The notes under the pieces were generated by a model. It had not been told where the DNA came from. It ran no database searches and saw nothing but the letters and a program-made list of their open reading frames with translations. Below, piece by piece: positions 1-7,040 of a DNA stretch of 10,279 nucleotides. The stretch lies in the NCBI GenBank assembly GCA_020025175.1, contig JAHHSM010000061.1, positions 1 to 10,279 of the forward strand, written 5' to 3'. The position numbers and the translations under genes were made by a program. The stretch's first letter is position 1. Every line of letters begins with the position of its first letter. The stretch is from Oscillospiraceae bacterium. GTDB lineage: Bacteria; Bacillota; Clostridia; Oscillospirales; Oscillospiraceae.

Positions 1-10
1 TTTTCTTATT

Positions 11-42
11 CTCCCTGGCAGAGCCGGGGGGTGTTGTAACGC
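11..42. other. Hairpin pair at left edge
   Basis: CTCCCTGGC (11-19) pairs with GCCGGGGGG (23-31) around a 3-nt AGA loop, giving nine pairs of which two are T-G wobbles. The bases just after it can form a weak second hairpin, GTGTT (31-35) with AACGC (38-42). There is no T-run on either side, so it is not a good intrinsic terminator. The hairpin core GGC-NNA-GCCGGGGG is shared with the structure at 10207-10225. It may be the edge of a mobile element or a relic of a structured RNA. The pairing is seen directly; the identity is unknown. Confidence 0.3.
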
Positions 43-60
43 TAAAGCTAACCAATGTAT

Positions 61-95
61 AAACGCAGCCAAACAATGATTGTTTAGCTGCGTTT
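61..95 (-). terminator. Probable terminator of spoVFA-spoVFB
   Basis: AAACGCAGC (61-69) pairs with GCTGCGTTT (87-95), and after one C/A mismatch AAACAA (71-75 plus 76) pairs with TTGTTT (80-85), leaving a 3-nt loop. The stem begins 9 nt after the spoVFB stop codon. Read on the minus strand it is followed by TTTATACATT, a poor U-tract, so termination may be partial. The hairpin itself is strong. Confidence 0.55.
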
Positions 96-104
96 ATTGT
101 AGAC

Positions 105-683
105 TCATGTCCGCAAGAGCATCGGTTGTATTTGCTTCCCTTCAAGTGCCCATTCTATCGTATCGCCGATACACGCCATGTCTGCCACCAAAGAGCAGGG
201 TTTATTGTTTGGATCATCCTGACCATAAGGTACAAAATAGTAATTTTTACGTACCAATAGTTTTCCGATATTTTCCGCATTCGCCGCCAAGGCATCATTG
301 CTGGAAATCGCAAGGACAATCGGTCTATCATTTCGCAAATGCGCTTTTGCAGCCAAGGTAACCGTGGAATCTGTCACACCATTGGCCAGCTTCCCGATCG
401 TATTCCCTGTACACGGTGCAATAACCAAAAGATCCAAAAGCTTCTTCGGTCCAATGGGCTCTGCATCCCGAATGGTCTTGATTGCCGGTCTGCCTGCTGC
501 ATCCTCAATCATTTTCAAAAATGTTTCAGCAGAGCCAAAACGCGTATCCGTAGCAGCTGTAATTTCCGAAACAATAGGAATCACTGTTTCATATTCCTTC
601 GTTAAACGTAAATATTCTTTCAACACTTTCTGATGTGTACAAAAAGAACCGCAAAATGCAAACCCTATCCGCTGTTGTTTCAA
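105..683 (-). CDS. spoVFB: Dipicolinate synthase subunit B (SpoVFB/DpaB)
   Basis: Subunit B of dipicolinate synthase, which with SpoVFA oxidises the DapA product of the lysine pathway to dipicolinic acid in the mother cell; the acid is loaded as its calcium chelate into the spore core. The 192-residue protein is about the family length (around 200) and is a flavoprotein-fold (PF02441-type) chain. It has the N-terminal RIGFAFCGSFCTHQKV strand-loop (5-20), the TDTRFG segment (45-50), the EPIGPK motif (75-80), the nucleotide-pocket motif APCTGNTIGKLANG (89-102), ISSNDAL (126-132) and a PYGQDDPNNKP segment (152-162) near the C-terminus, all closely recalling Bacillus subtilis SpoVFB. The start is TTG at 683, supported by AGGAGG seven bases upstream; it overlaps the spoVFA stop (TTGA). 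Translational coupling with spoVFA is expected. Confidence 0.93.
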   Translation of the reverse strand: MKQQRIGFAFCGSFCTHQKVLKEYLRLTKEYETVIPIVSEITAATDTRFGSAETFLKMIEDAAGRPAIKTIRDAEPIGPKKLLDLLVIAPCTGNTIGKLANGVTDSTVTLAAKAHLRNDRPIVLAISSNDALAANAENIGKLLVRKNYYFVPYGQDDPNNKPCSLVADMACIGDTIEWALEGKQIQPMLLRT

Positions 684-1540
684 GCAAGCACCTCCTGTTC
701 TGTAAGAATTTGAAAAACAGTATCTAAAATTGCTTCACCCGCAGATTCTGGTGCCACCTGCCCCGGAAGGCCAAGAGCCCAAACCGTCGTAATTCCCATA
801 CTCTCTGCTGCACCAAAATCTATTCCTCCCGGTTTTGATGCAAGATCTATACACAAGGAACTCTTCTTCATGCAGTTTAGATATCCACGATCCAAAATAA
901 GATGTGGAATTGTATTGTAAACCACATCACACAGCGGCAAGCACTGCTCCAGCCGCAGCAATGAACAAGTTTTGCACCCGTTCAGCTCTGCTTCTACCAG
1001 ACTTTCGCTTTTACGCGCCGCAATCGTGACATTGGCCCCAATTCCTTGTAATAATCTTGCCAAAAACTTGCCAATCCTGCCGTATCCCAATATCAGACAA
1101 TTTGCGCCCCTCAACGTACGTTTCATATTCTGCATCGTCAGCTCCAAAGCACCCTCCGCTGTGATATATGCATTGCGAAGCACAAAGTCTTCACGCTTGT
1201 AATAATCAATAATACTTAAACCATATTCCTTCGCAGAGCTAAGAACGGCATCCGACAGCATGCCGCCAAATATATGTTGATCTGCACGCAGCAGCGACCA
1301 CAATGTTTCTACAGGCAGCCGCTTTTCCAAAAGCGGCGCATTTAAATATCCATCGCTGTCTATCGCAGGCAGCGGCAGCAAAATAATATCTGCAGCACCT
1401 AGCTGCGCAGCAACCTCCGGTGTTAACCGTTCTTTTTCTCCCAATCCAAATGAATGAACTTCAAATCCACGTTTTTTCAGCAATGCTACAATTGCCTGCT
1501 GGCGAGAATCACCGCCAGCTACAAAATATGTCCGTTTCAT
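680..1540 (-). CDS. spoVFA: Dipicolinate synthase subunit A (SpoVFA/DpaA)
   Basis: Subunit A of dipicolinate synthase, the dehydrogenase-like half of the complex that makes spore dipicolinate. The 286-residue chain (about 297 in B. subtilis) opens with a Rossmann-like strand and AGGDSRQ (8-14), carries the dinucleotide-binding GYGRIG motif (152-157) after an RGANCLILG strand, then YNTIPHLIL (208-216), DLASKPGG (232-239) and GLPGQVAPESAG (257-268), which match the order seen in SpoVFA. The ATG at 1540 has a strong GGAGGGAG ribosome site (1544-1551). It is the first gene of a two-gene operon. A minus-strand CATATTTTA upstream fits the -10 of late mother-cell sigma factors, as expected for a sigma-K gene. 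No lysine-pathway genes (asd, dapA) adjoin it, unlike in Bacillus. Confidence 0.93.
   Translation of the reverse strand: MKRTYFVAGGDSRQQAIVALLKKRGFEVHSFGLGEKERLTPEVAAQLGAADIILLPLPAIDSDGYLNAPLLEKRLPVETLWSLLRADQHIFGGMLSDAVLSSAKEYGLSIIDYYKREDFVLRNAYITAEGALELTMQNMKRTLRGANCLILGYGRIGKFLARLLQGIGANVTIAARKSESLVEAELNGCKTCSLLRLEQCLPLCDVVYNTIPHLILDRGYLNCMKKSSLCIDLASKPGGIDFGAAESMGITTVWALGLPGQVAPESAGEAILDTVFQILTEQEVLA
691..696 (-). promoter_or_regulatory. Ribosome site that fixes the TTG start of spoVFB
   Basis: AGGAGG on the minus strand, inside the last codons of spoVFA, lies 7 nt before the TTG at 683-681. No ATG sits at a suitable distance, and the protein from this TTG begins exactly where SpoVFB homologues begin, so the non-ATG start is well supported. 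Confidence 0.75.
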
Positions 1541-1586
1541 ACTCTCCCTCCGGTTTTATTCTATTCGCCATATCCGTCTTTGGTGA

Positions 1587-1615
1587 TTGCAGGCACTTAT
1601 AAAATATGCTATACT
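1587..1615 (+). promoter_or_regulatory. Sigma-A type promoter of the HAD gene
   Basis: TTGCAG (1587-1592), a 17-bp spacer and TATACT (1610-1615) lie 29 bp before the ATG at 1645. The -10 matches the consensus at five of six positions, the -35 at three. AGTGAGG (1631-1637) serves as the ribosome site. The spacer contains the minus-strand sporulation-type -10 of spoVFA. Confidence 0.5.
1600..1608 (-). promoter_or_regulatory. Possible sigma-K/sigma-E type -10 of spoVFA
   Basis: The minus strand reads CATATTTTA, an exact fit to the CATANNNTA -10 described for B. subtilis sigma-K and close to that of sigma-E. It is about 60 bp before the spoVFA ATG. No convincing -35 (AC for sigma-K, ATA-type for sigma-E) is found at the usual distance, so the assignment rests on the -10 and on the known mother-cell expression of spoVF. 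Confidence 0.4.
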
Positions 1616-1644
1616 GCCTCTATCAAAAGAAGTGAGGAATACAT

Positions 1645-2331
1645 ATGATCCGCTATCCTTATTTATTATTTGATGCAGATAACACTCTGCTCGATTTTGA
1701 GCGCAACGGATGGAAAGCATTTACCATGCTATGCGCAAAATATCATTTTCCTTGTACAAAAGAAAGCCATGCAGCCTACGAAAGTTTTAATCAACCCCTT
1801 TGGAATCAGCTAGAGCGCGGTATCATCACAAAGGATTTTCTAAAAACAGAGAGGTTTCGTTTATTTTTAGAATACCTGCATCGTACCGAAGATCCCGCTG
1901 AAGTAAATAAAGATTTTCTCGATTTTCTGGGTACAGGCAGTTTTCTGATCCCTTATGCGGAAGACATCTGCAAGCAGCTTTCACAAAATCATGAACTCTA
2001 TATCCTGACGAATTCCGTAGAGAGTGTGCATGTGAATCGAATGCTCCAATCTACAATAGCACCCTATATTAAAGAATCTTTTATTTCTGAAGCTATCGGC
2101 TATGAAAAGCCAAACAAATTTTACTTCGATTATGTGCTAAGTCAAATTCCCGGTATCACAAAAGAAAACTGTTTGCTCATCGGAGACTCTTTAACCAGTG
2201 ATATGCAGGGCGGCATCAATGCCGGTATCCCTGTTTGCTGGTATAACCCCAATCATTTATCACCAATCGGAACGCTTCCTATCGACTATATCATCCACGA
2301 CCTGCGAGAATTACCTGCCCTGGTGAACTGA
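1645..2331 (+). CDS. yjjG: YjjG-family HAD nucleotidase / phosphatase
   Basis: A cytoplasmic haloacid-dehalogenase-superfamily hydrolase of 228 residues, the usual size of YjjG/YfnB proteins. Family members dephosphorylate nucleoside monophosphates, including non-canonical pyrimidine nucleotides, which is thought to keep damaged bases out of DNA. All four HAD motifs are visible: DADNT (10-14) with nucleophile D10 and acid D12, LTNS (121-124), the lysine in GYEKPN (K155), and GDSLTSD (180-186) for magnesium. A helical cap lies between motifs I and II (about 20-100), matching subclass IA. It starts at ATG 1645 with AGTGAGG seven bases upstream and ends at a strong terminator. It is divergent from spoVFA, and nothing in the sequence links it to sporulation. 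The exact substrate is inferred from the family only. Confidence 0.85.
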   Translation: MIRYPYLLFDADNTLLDFERNGWKAFTMLCAKYHFPCTKESHAAYESFNQPLWNQLERGIITKDFLKTERFRLFLEYLHRTEDPAEVNKDFLDFLGTGSFLIPYAEDICKQLSQNHELYILTNSVESVHVNRMLQSTIAPYIKESFISEAIGYEKPNKFYFDYVLSQIPGITKENCLLIGDSLTSDMQGGINAGIPVCWYNPNHLSPIGTLPIDYIIHDLRELPALVN

Positions 2332-2338
2332 CACCAAG

Positions 2339-2376
2339 AAAAAGCCCATCAACATAAAAATGTTGATGGGCTTTTT
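2339..2376. terminator. Bidirectional intrinsic terminator
   Basis: GCCCATCAACA (2344-2354) pairs perfectly with TGTTGATGGGC (2361-2371) around a TAAAAA loop, flanked by AAAAA (2339-2343) and TTTTT (2372-2376). It can therefore end transcription from the HAD gene (plus) and from the CCA gene (minus), whose stop codons lie 8 and 12 bp away from it. This is the classic arrangement between convergent genes. Confidence 0.95.
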
Positions 2377-2387
2377 CTATTTTGACT

Positions 2388-3719
2388 TTAATGTTTCTCG
2401 CGGTGCTCTTTCACTTTTGCAATCAATAATTCTTTATCGTTCGGAAGCGTCTCATCCATAACCATTTCCAAAAGAAATTGCAGCATCTGACCGATTTCTT
2501 TCCCCCGATATCCCATTGCAATCAAATCATTTCCATTGACTGCCAACTGTTTGAGGGAAAAACACGCATCTTTCTCCACAATAGCTTCAAGCAGTTGTTC
2601 TAATTTATCAATCTGTTTTTGCCGTTCCAAAAATTCAGGTGCCTGCGCCAAATTATCAGCACGTTTGACCTCAAGCAGATCTCTCGTTCCCTGCACCCCA
2701 AGCTTATTCATCATCCTGCGCAAAGCACGCTCGCTTGGCTCAATGGGTACATCATGCCATTCTACCAACTTCAAAATGCGCATCGTGCTCTCATTATCAA
2801 ACCGCAGTCTCCGCAAAATATCATGTCCCATTTTGCGGCTTTGATTTGCATGTCCTCTAAAATGACCAACACCATCCGCATCAATCGTCATACATGCAGG
2901 TTTTCCAAGATCATGCAGCAGCATTGTCACGCGGAGCACGTCTTCCGGTTTACTATATCCTACTGTTCTGGCAGTATGCTCCCACACATCATAGCAATGA
3001 TGAAAATTTTTCTGGTCGCATTTGACCGCAGGAAGAATTTCAGGCAAAACCACACCCAATACATCTGAATAATCCAGCAAAACACGCACAACATTTTTGC
3101 CGGAAAGCAGCTTCAATAATTCAACACGGATACGCTCCATCGCAACATCTGCAAGCGCCGATGCCTGCGCATGTATGGCATCGCTGGTTGCATCTTCAAT
3201 CGAAAAGCCCAAAACCGAGGAAAAACGGATAGCACGCATCATGCGGAGCGCATCTTCCGCAAACCGCTGTGACGGTTCACCCACGCAACGAATCACACCA
3301 CGTTTCAAATCTTCTTTTCCATCGAAATAATCTTTCAGTACCCCTTTTCGGTCTATCGCCATAGCATTGATTGTAAAATCTCGCCGTTTTAAATCCTCCC
3401 GAAGATTTTTCGTGAACGTGACCATATCCGGATGGCGATGATCGGCATATTCCCCATCCACGCGATAGGTAGTGACCTCAAAATGGTATCCGTCCAAGAC
3501 AACAGTCACTGTTCCATGCTGCATACCTGTTCCGACAGCATATCCTTTGAACAGTGCCAGTGTTTGTTCCGGTCGTGCACTTGTTGTCATATCCCAATCA
3601 GCCGGCTCTTTTCCAAGCAGCAAATCCCGTACACATCCGCCTACCAAATACGCTTCATATCCAGACTTTTCTAATGTTTCCAGCACGTGCAGAGCTGGTT
3701 TTGGAATCCATTTTCTCAT
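2388..3719 (-). CDS. cca: tRNA CCA nucleotidyltransferase with HD domain
   Basis: Class II tRNA nucleotidyltransferase, adding or repairing the 3' CCA of tRNAs from CTP and ATP. The 443-residue chain shows motif A, GGCVRD (27-32) plus the metal-binding DWD (D41, D43); the motif B region EVTTYR (81-86); motif C RRDFTINAMA (112-121); motif D EDALR (155-159), which selects the incoming nucleotide; and the following helix MMRAIRF. Downstream is an HD phosphohydrolase-type domain with HH (240-241), WEHT (246-249), LLHDLGKP (267-274), GH (289-290) and WH (321-322). B. subtilis Cca lacks such a domain, while E. coli-type and many clostridial enzymes have one. Whether this enzyme adds the whole CCA or only part (CC or A) cannot be told by eye. 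The ATG at 3719 has AGGGAAG seven bases upstream; it is monocistronic between its own promoter and a terminator. Confidence 0.93.
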   Translation of the reverse strand: MRKWIPKPALHVLETLEKSGYEAYLVGGCVRDLLLGKEPADWDMTTSARPEQTLALFKGYAVGTGMQHGTVTVVLDGYHFEVTTYRVDGEYADHRHPDMVTFTKNLREDLKRRDFTINAMAIDRKGVLKDYFDGKEDLKRGVIRCVGEPSQRFAEDALRMMRAIRFSSVLGFSIEDATSDAIHAQASALADVAMERIRVELLKLLSGKNVVRVLLDYSDVLGVVLPEILPAVKCDQKNFHHCYDVWEHTARTVGYSKPEDVLRVTMLLHDLGKPACMTIDADGVGHFRGHANQSRKMGHDILRRLRFDNESTMRILKLVEWHDVPIEPSERALRRMMNKLGVQGTRDLLEVKRADNLAQAPEFLERQKQIDKLEQLLEAIVEKDACFSLKQLAVNGNDLIAMGYRGKEIGQMLQFLLEMVMDETLPNDKELLIAKVKEHREKH

Positions 3720-3750
3720 CCATCCACTTCCCTATAAAGCTTTGACAGTA

Positions 3751-3770
3751 TTGATAAATAATAGTATCAA
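3751..3770. repeat. Inverted repeat at the cca transcription start
   Basis: TTGATA (3751-3756) and TATCAA (3765-3770) form a 6-bp inverted repeat with an 8-bp AT-rich centre. It lies where transcription from the predicted cca promoter should begin, so it could be an operator. It could equally be chance in AT-rich DNA. Confidence 0.3.
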
Positions 3771-3771
3771 C

Positions 3772-3800
3772 ATTTTAGCAGTTTTCTACCCATTTTGCAA
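3772..3800 (-). promoter_or_regulatory. Sigma-A type promoter of cca
   Basis: On the minus strand TTGCAA (3800-3795), a 17-bp spacer and TAAAAT (3777-3772) lie about 52 bp before the cca ATG. The matches to the consensus boxes are four and five of six. It sits between the upstream operon's terminator and cca, as needed for an independent gene. Confidence 0.55.
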
Positions 3801-3828
3801 AAGAAACTCACCTGCCACCCCACACAAA

Positions 3829-3866
3829 AAAGGAGCGTGTTTTCGAATTCGGAAACACGCTCCTTT
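3829..3866 (-). terminator. Intrinsic terminator of the exporter-SLH operon
   Basis: AAAGGAGCGTGTTT (3829-3842) pairs with AAACACGCTCCTTT (3853-3866); the stem extends through a T-G wobble and CG/CG to an AATT loop (3846-3849). Read on the minus strand it ends in TTTTTT (3831-3826). It lies 38 bp past the stop of the SLH gene and before the cca promoter. Confidence 0.93.
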
Positions 3867-3904
3867 ACTTCAGAATGACCTATACCGATATTTTGAGCAT
3901 TTAC

Positions 3905-5797
3905 TCAGTTCTCTTGAGCAATGATCACACGCATACGTCCACCAGAAGATTCCTTTTGATCATACCAGCCGGTAAGCGTATACTTGCCATCATTAATTTG
4001 ATCCAAGCTGCTTACATAGTACTGCACACCTTTGCCATCTATCCATTTTGCAATATACACCTGTACACCATAATTCACCTGAAATTTTTCATGATCTTTC
4101 GTGAGCACTGCATTTCCATCGACAGAAGCCAGATTTATGCGAATCAAGTTTTCAATCTTTTTTATACCTGTTTCATCTGCACGATACCGCACCGCTTTTC
4201 CTTCATCTGCCGCAAACGTGCTGTGTTCACAAGCAAACGGTCCGGCCTGCGCTCCGCCGGATTGAATTGTATAGATATGAGACTGCTGCCCATTGCTTCC
4301 TGTTATTTCTTCATCCTCGATCAGCACACCAAAGGAATACATATCTCCGGTAACATTTTTCAAAATCAATGTTCCAATCTCGCCCTTATCATTAAGCTCG
4401 TAATACGCAATATCTCTTTCCTCAATTTGTACGCCAGACAAGCGATTTGCCGCTACAGTAATTACAGTTTCGTCTGCGTAATCTAAAATTTTCACATCAT
4501 CAGCAAATTGATATTCACCCAATGTGGTTGCCTTTTTATTCACTGTACCGCTTAATTCTTTCGAAGGACTGCTGATGCGACTGATCTCCACTTCTCCGTT
4601 ATCCAAGGAAACCTTTACGAGATCACCTTCATTATAATACCCAATCTTATCCGTTTGATGCTGATATGTGACACCATCTGCCCCCAAAATCTTAATATAT
4701 GGTGCTGTATACGCTTTTCCCTGTGCATCAACATAATTTCCTGTACCAGTTCCTAAAACAACACCGGCAAGCATTCCTCCTGCTTCATCAGGTGTAATTA
4801 CCGCTGCCACAGTATTATTTCTTCCAAGCAGAAGTGTAATCGGATCTCCCAGCTTAAATTCGCCAGTCGCAGAAACAGCATAAGCGGCAGAAGAAGTTTC
4901 AAACTCGTAACTGGCACCGGATACAACAATTCCTGTGGGATTGCTGCGATTCGGAACAGCACTTTCGTAAATACCGGTCACACGATTGTGGTATGCCCAA
5001 ACAGTTTTTGTCTTTGGCATATAGTAAACTACATCGTTCTTGATAACCGAAGCCGCACTGCTGTCCCTATCGTTGCGATAAACAGCAGCAGGCTTGAATC
5101 CAACCTTGCTTTCCAGCGTACCTGAATCCATAATAACAGGACCTTCCAACTCAGCATTGATGACACTCAAATAATCAATATTACCAGATGCATCAATAGT
5201 ATATCCTAATGTTAATGCATAAACCTTTCCATCCTTTGTAGTAGCGTTAAGCGTATTATAAATCAGCTGTGCACACTCTTCACGCGTCAAATTTTCTCCA
5301 CGTTTGGCCTTGATTCCCTTATCCATCTTTTCATTTTCGTAAAGTGCCAGCTGCGGATACGGAAATGTACCGGTTGCAAAGTCAGCATCAGTGTATCCCA
5401 GCATTTTTAGGCAAATATTGACCGCCTCTTCTAATTTAACATGATGATTCGGGCGAAATGTTCCGTCAAGATAACCATTCACCCATCCGGCATCCACACC
5501 AGTTTTGACATAACCTGCGGCCCAATGATTATATTTCACATCCGCAAACGGCGATACATGTGCCGAAGATGTTGCCATATCTTTATAAGTTGATGCAGCA
5601 ACTGCCATTTTTGTAAATGCTGCGCGTGTTACATTTTCATCAAGATGCAAATCACCCTTTGCATCTCCATTTAAAACTCCCATAGCTGCCAAAACCGGGA
5701 GCACCTCATCATTGCTCACCATTGCCTGTACCCCAGGCATCATCAAAGAAGCACTGATCGCCAATGCACAAAACATTGCTGCTATTCTCTTCTTCAT
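3905..5797 (-). CDS. Secreted S-layer-homology (SLH) domain protein
   Basis: A 630-residue exported protein expected to attach to the cell wall. A signal peptide (KKR, then a hydrophobic stretch to about 20, likely cut after VQA near 25) is followed by SLH repeats: one at about 31-70, a clear one at 84-134 (FADVKYNHWAAGYV... DGTFRPNHHVKLEEA), and a weaker third at about 148-185 (ENLTREECAQLIYNTL). SLH domains bind pyruvylated secondary wall polymers. The remaining ~440 residues look beta-rich with short glycine turns and no motif I recognise. GTG (5800) and ATG (5797) are adjacent in-frame starts; ATG is chosen because AGGAGG (5807-5812) then sits 9 nt away. It is the last gene of an operon, about 19 nt after the permease stop, which suggests a role with the exporter. 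The function of the C-terminal part is unknown. Confidence 0.88.
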   Translation of the reverse strand: MKKRIAAMFCALAISASLMMPGVQAMVSNDEVLPVLAAMGVLNGDAKGDLHLDENVTRAAFTKMAVAASTYKDMATSSAHVSPFADVKYNHWAAGYVKTGVDAGWVNGYLDGTFRPNHHVKLEEAVNICLKMLGYTDADFATGTFPYPQLALYENEKMDKGIKAKRGENLTREECAQLIYNTLNATTKDGKVYALTLGYTIDASGNIDYLSVINAELEGPVIMDSGTLESKVGFKPAAVYRNDRDSSAASVIKNDVVYYMPKTKTVWAYHNRVTGIYESAVPNRSNPTGIVVSGASYEFETSSAAYAVSATGEFKLGDPITLLLGRNNTVAAVITPDEAGGMLAGVVLGTGTGNYVDAQGKAYTAPYIKILGADGVTYQHQTDKIGYYNEGDLVKVSLDNGEVEISRISSPSKELSGTVNKKATTLGEYQFADDVKILDYADETVITVAANRLSGVQIEERDIAYYELNDKGEIGTLILKNVTGDMYSFGVLIEDEEITGSNGQQSHIYTIQSGGAQAGPFACEHSTFAADEGKAVRYRADETGIKKIENLIRINLASVDGNAVLTKDHEKFQVNYGVQVYIAKWIDGKGVQYYVSSLDQINDGKYTLTGWYDQKESSGGRMRVIIAQEN

Positions 5798-5816
5798 CAC
5801 TCGAACCCTCCTTTAT

Positions 5817-7040
5817 TTATTCGTAACGCAGTGCGTCAATCGGATTCAGCTTTGCCGCCTTATTTGCCGGCAGATACCCGAAAAATACGCCAATGCCCAC
5901 AGATACGCCAAACGAAATTGCCACTGCAGCAAATGTCGGCGCAGCGTCAAAGCTTCCGGTTCCGCCCATATTACTCATGACACTCGACAAAAGCGGACTT
6001 GCAGCAGTTGTGCAAAGAGCACCCAGCAAAATACCCAGAACGCCACCTACTGCACTGGTTGTACCTGCTTCAATCACAAATTGCCAACGAATATCACGGC
6101 GCTTTGCTCCCAACGATTTTCTGATGCCTATTTCACGGGTTCGTTCACTAACCGATACCAACATGATATTCATAATGCCAATACCGCCAACCAAAAGCGA
6201 AATTGCCGCAATCGCAACCAAAACCGTCATCATGACACTAATCATCGTATTCATCATAGTGATCATTTCCGCAGAAGTCATAATATAGTAGTATTCATCC
6301 GAAAGATAGACGCTGTGGAGATAGTCACCAATAATCTTTTTTCCCGTTGCCGCAGTGTCTTCCCCTGCCGACGTAAACATAAAGAAATCAGTCTCAGCTG
6401 TTCCATTCATTGTACAGGCATTTGTATAAGGAATATATACCACATCATTGCCGCCGCCTTCTATCACCTCTCCCGAGGGGGCCAATACTCCAACAACAGT
6501 ATAGTGGGTTCCTGAAATCGTAATTTCCTTTCCCAATCCGTTTTCATCAAATGCTTTTTTATTGACGTATGCACCAATCACACATACATTCTGTTTACGT
6601 ACCACATCAAGATACTGTAAAAAGCGTCCTTCTTTCAAGGTATCACCAAAGGCACTGGCTAATTGTGCATAATCCTCACTGACACCATAGATTTGTGTGC
6701 GCTTAAATTCCTTCGTTCCATTACGGAGCACGCCGCGCGTCGCAATGTATGGCGTTACACCGGAAAGATACTCAGGATACCGTTCAATCAGTGCATACAT
6801 ATCATCCGTATCGACAGTTCTCGAACCACCTGCACCACGTCCCATGATCTGCACTTGAATCAAATTGGCGCCCATTTTATCAAACTCATCATTCATCATC
6901 CGCTGCATACCACTGCCGAGCCCTGTGATAATAATCACCGCCGCAACACCGATAATAATACCAAGCATTGTCAACAACGCGCGCACTTTACTGGACATCA
7001 ACGAGTCAATGGCCAAACGGAAACTTTGTCCGATTCCCAT
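5817..7040 (-). CDS. MacB-like ABC transporter permease
   Basis: Permease of a MacB/FtsX-type (type VII) ABC exporter, 407 residues. TM1 (about 22-42, TMLGIIIGVAAVIIITGLG) is followed by a large extracytoplasmic MacB periplasmic-core-like domain (about 45-265), then three more helices in the FtsX domain (about 268-298, 325-348, 366-390). The cytoplasmic coupling segment SERTREIGIRKSLGAKRRDI (298-317) and the C-terminal PANKAAKLNPIDALRYE are hallmarks of the family. Such permeases do not make a simple channel; they use ATPase-driven movements of the outer domain, as in the E. coli macrolide/enterotoxin exporter MacB. Here the ATPase is a separate chain, as in Gram-positive versions. The ATG shares one base with the ATPase stop (TAATG). 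The substrate cannot be read from the sequence. Confidence 0.92.
   Translation of the reverse strand: MGIGQSFRLAIDSLMSSKVRALLTMLGIIIGVAAVIIITGLGSGMQRMMNDEFDKMGANLIQVQIMGRGAGGSRTVDTDDMYALIERYPEYLSGVTPYIATRGVLRNGTKEFKRTQIYGVSEDYAQLASAFGDTLKEGRFLQYLDVVRKQNVCVIGAYVNKKAFDENGLGKEITISGTHYTVVGVLAPSGEVIEGGGNDVVYIPYTNACTMNGTAETDFFMFTSAGEDTAATGKKIIGDYLHSVYLSDEYYYIMTSAEMITMMNTMISVMMTVLVAIAAISLLVGGIGIMNIMLVSVSERTREIGIRKSLGAKRRDIRWQFVIEAGTTSAVGGVLGILLGALCTTAASPLLSSVMSNMGGTGSFDAAPTFAAVAISFGVSVGIGVFFGYLPANKAAKLNPIDALRYE

Noticed and set aside
3875..4486. Open frame of about 200 codons on the plus strand
   Set aside because: It lies opposite the SLH gene, has no ribosome site, and its product is rich in Cys, Ile and His with no recognisable domain; it is a shadow of the real gene.
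5798..5800. GTG start of the SLH gene directly before ATG
   Set aside because: Both are in frame and within range of AGGAGG, but ATG is the stronger start and loses nothing from the signal peptide, so 5797 was preferred. The difference is one residue.
5712..6515. Open frame of 267 codons on the plus strand
   Set aside because: It is antisense to the start of the SLH gene and most of the permease; the product has unnatural runs of Asn, His, Cys and Arg, and the sense frame is a clear MacB permease.
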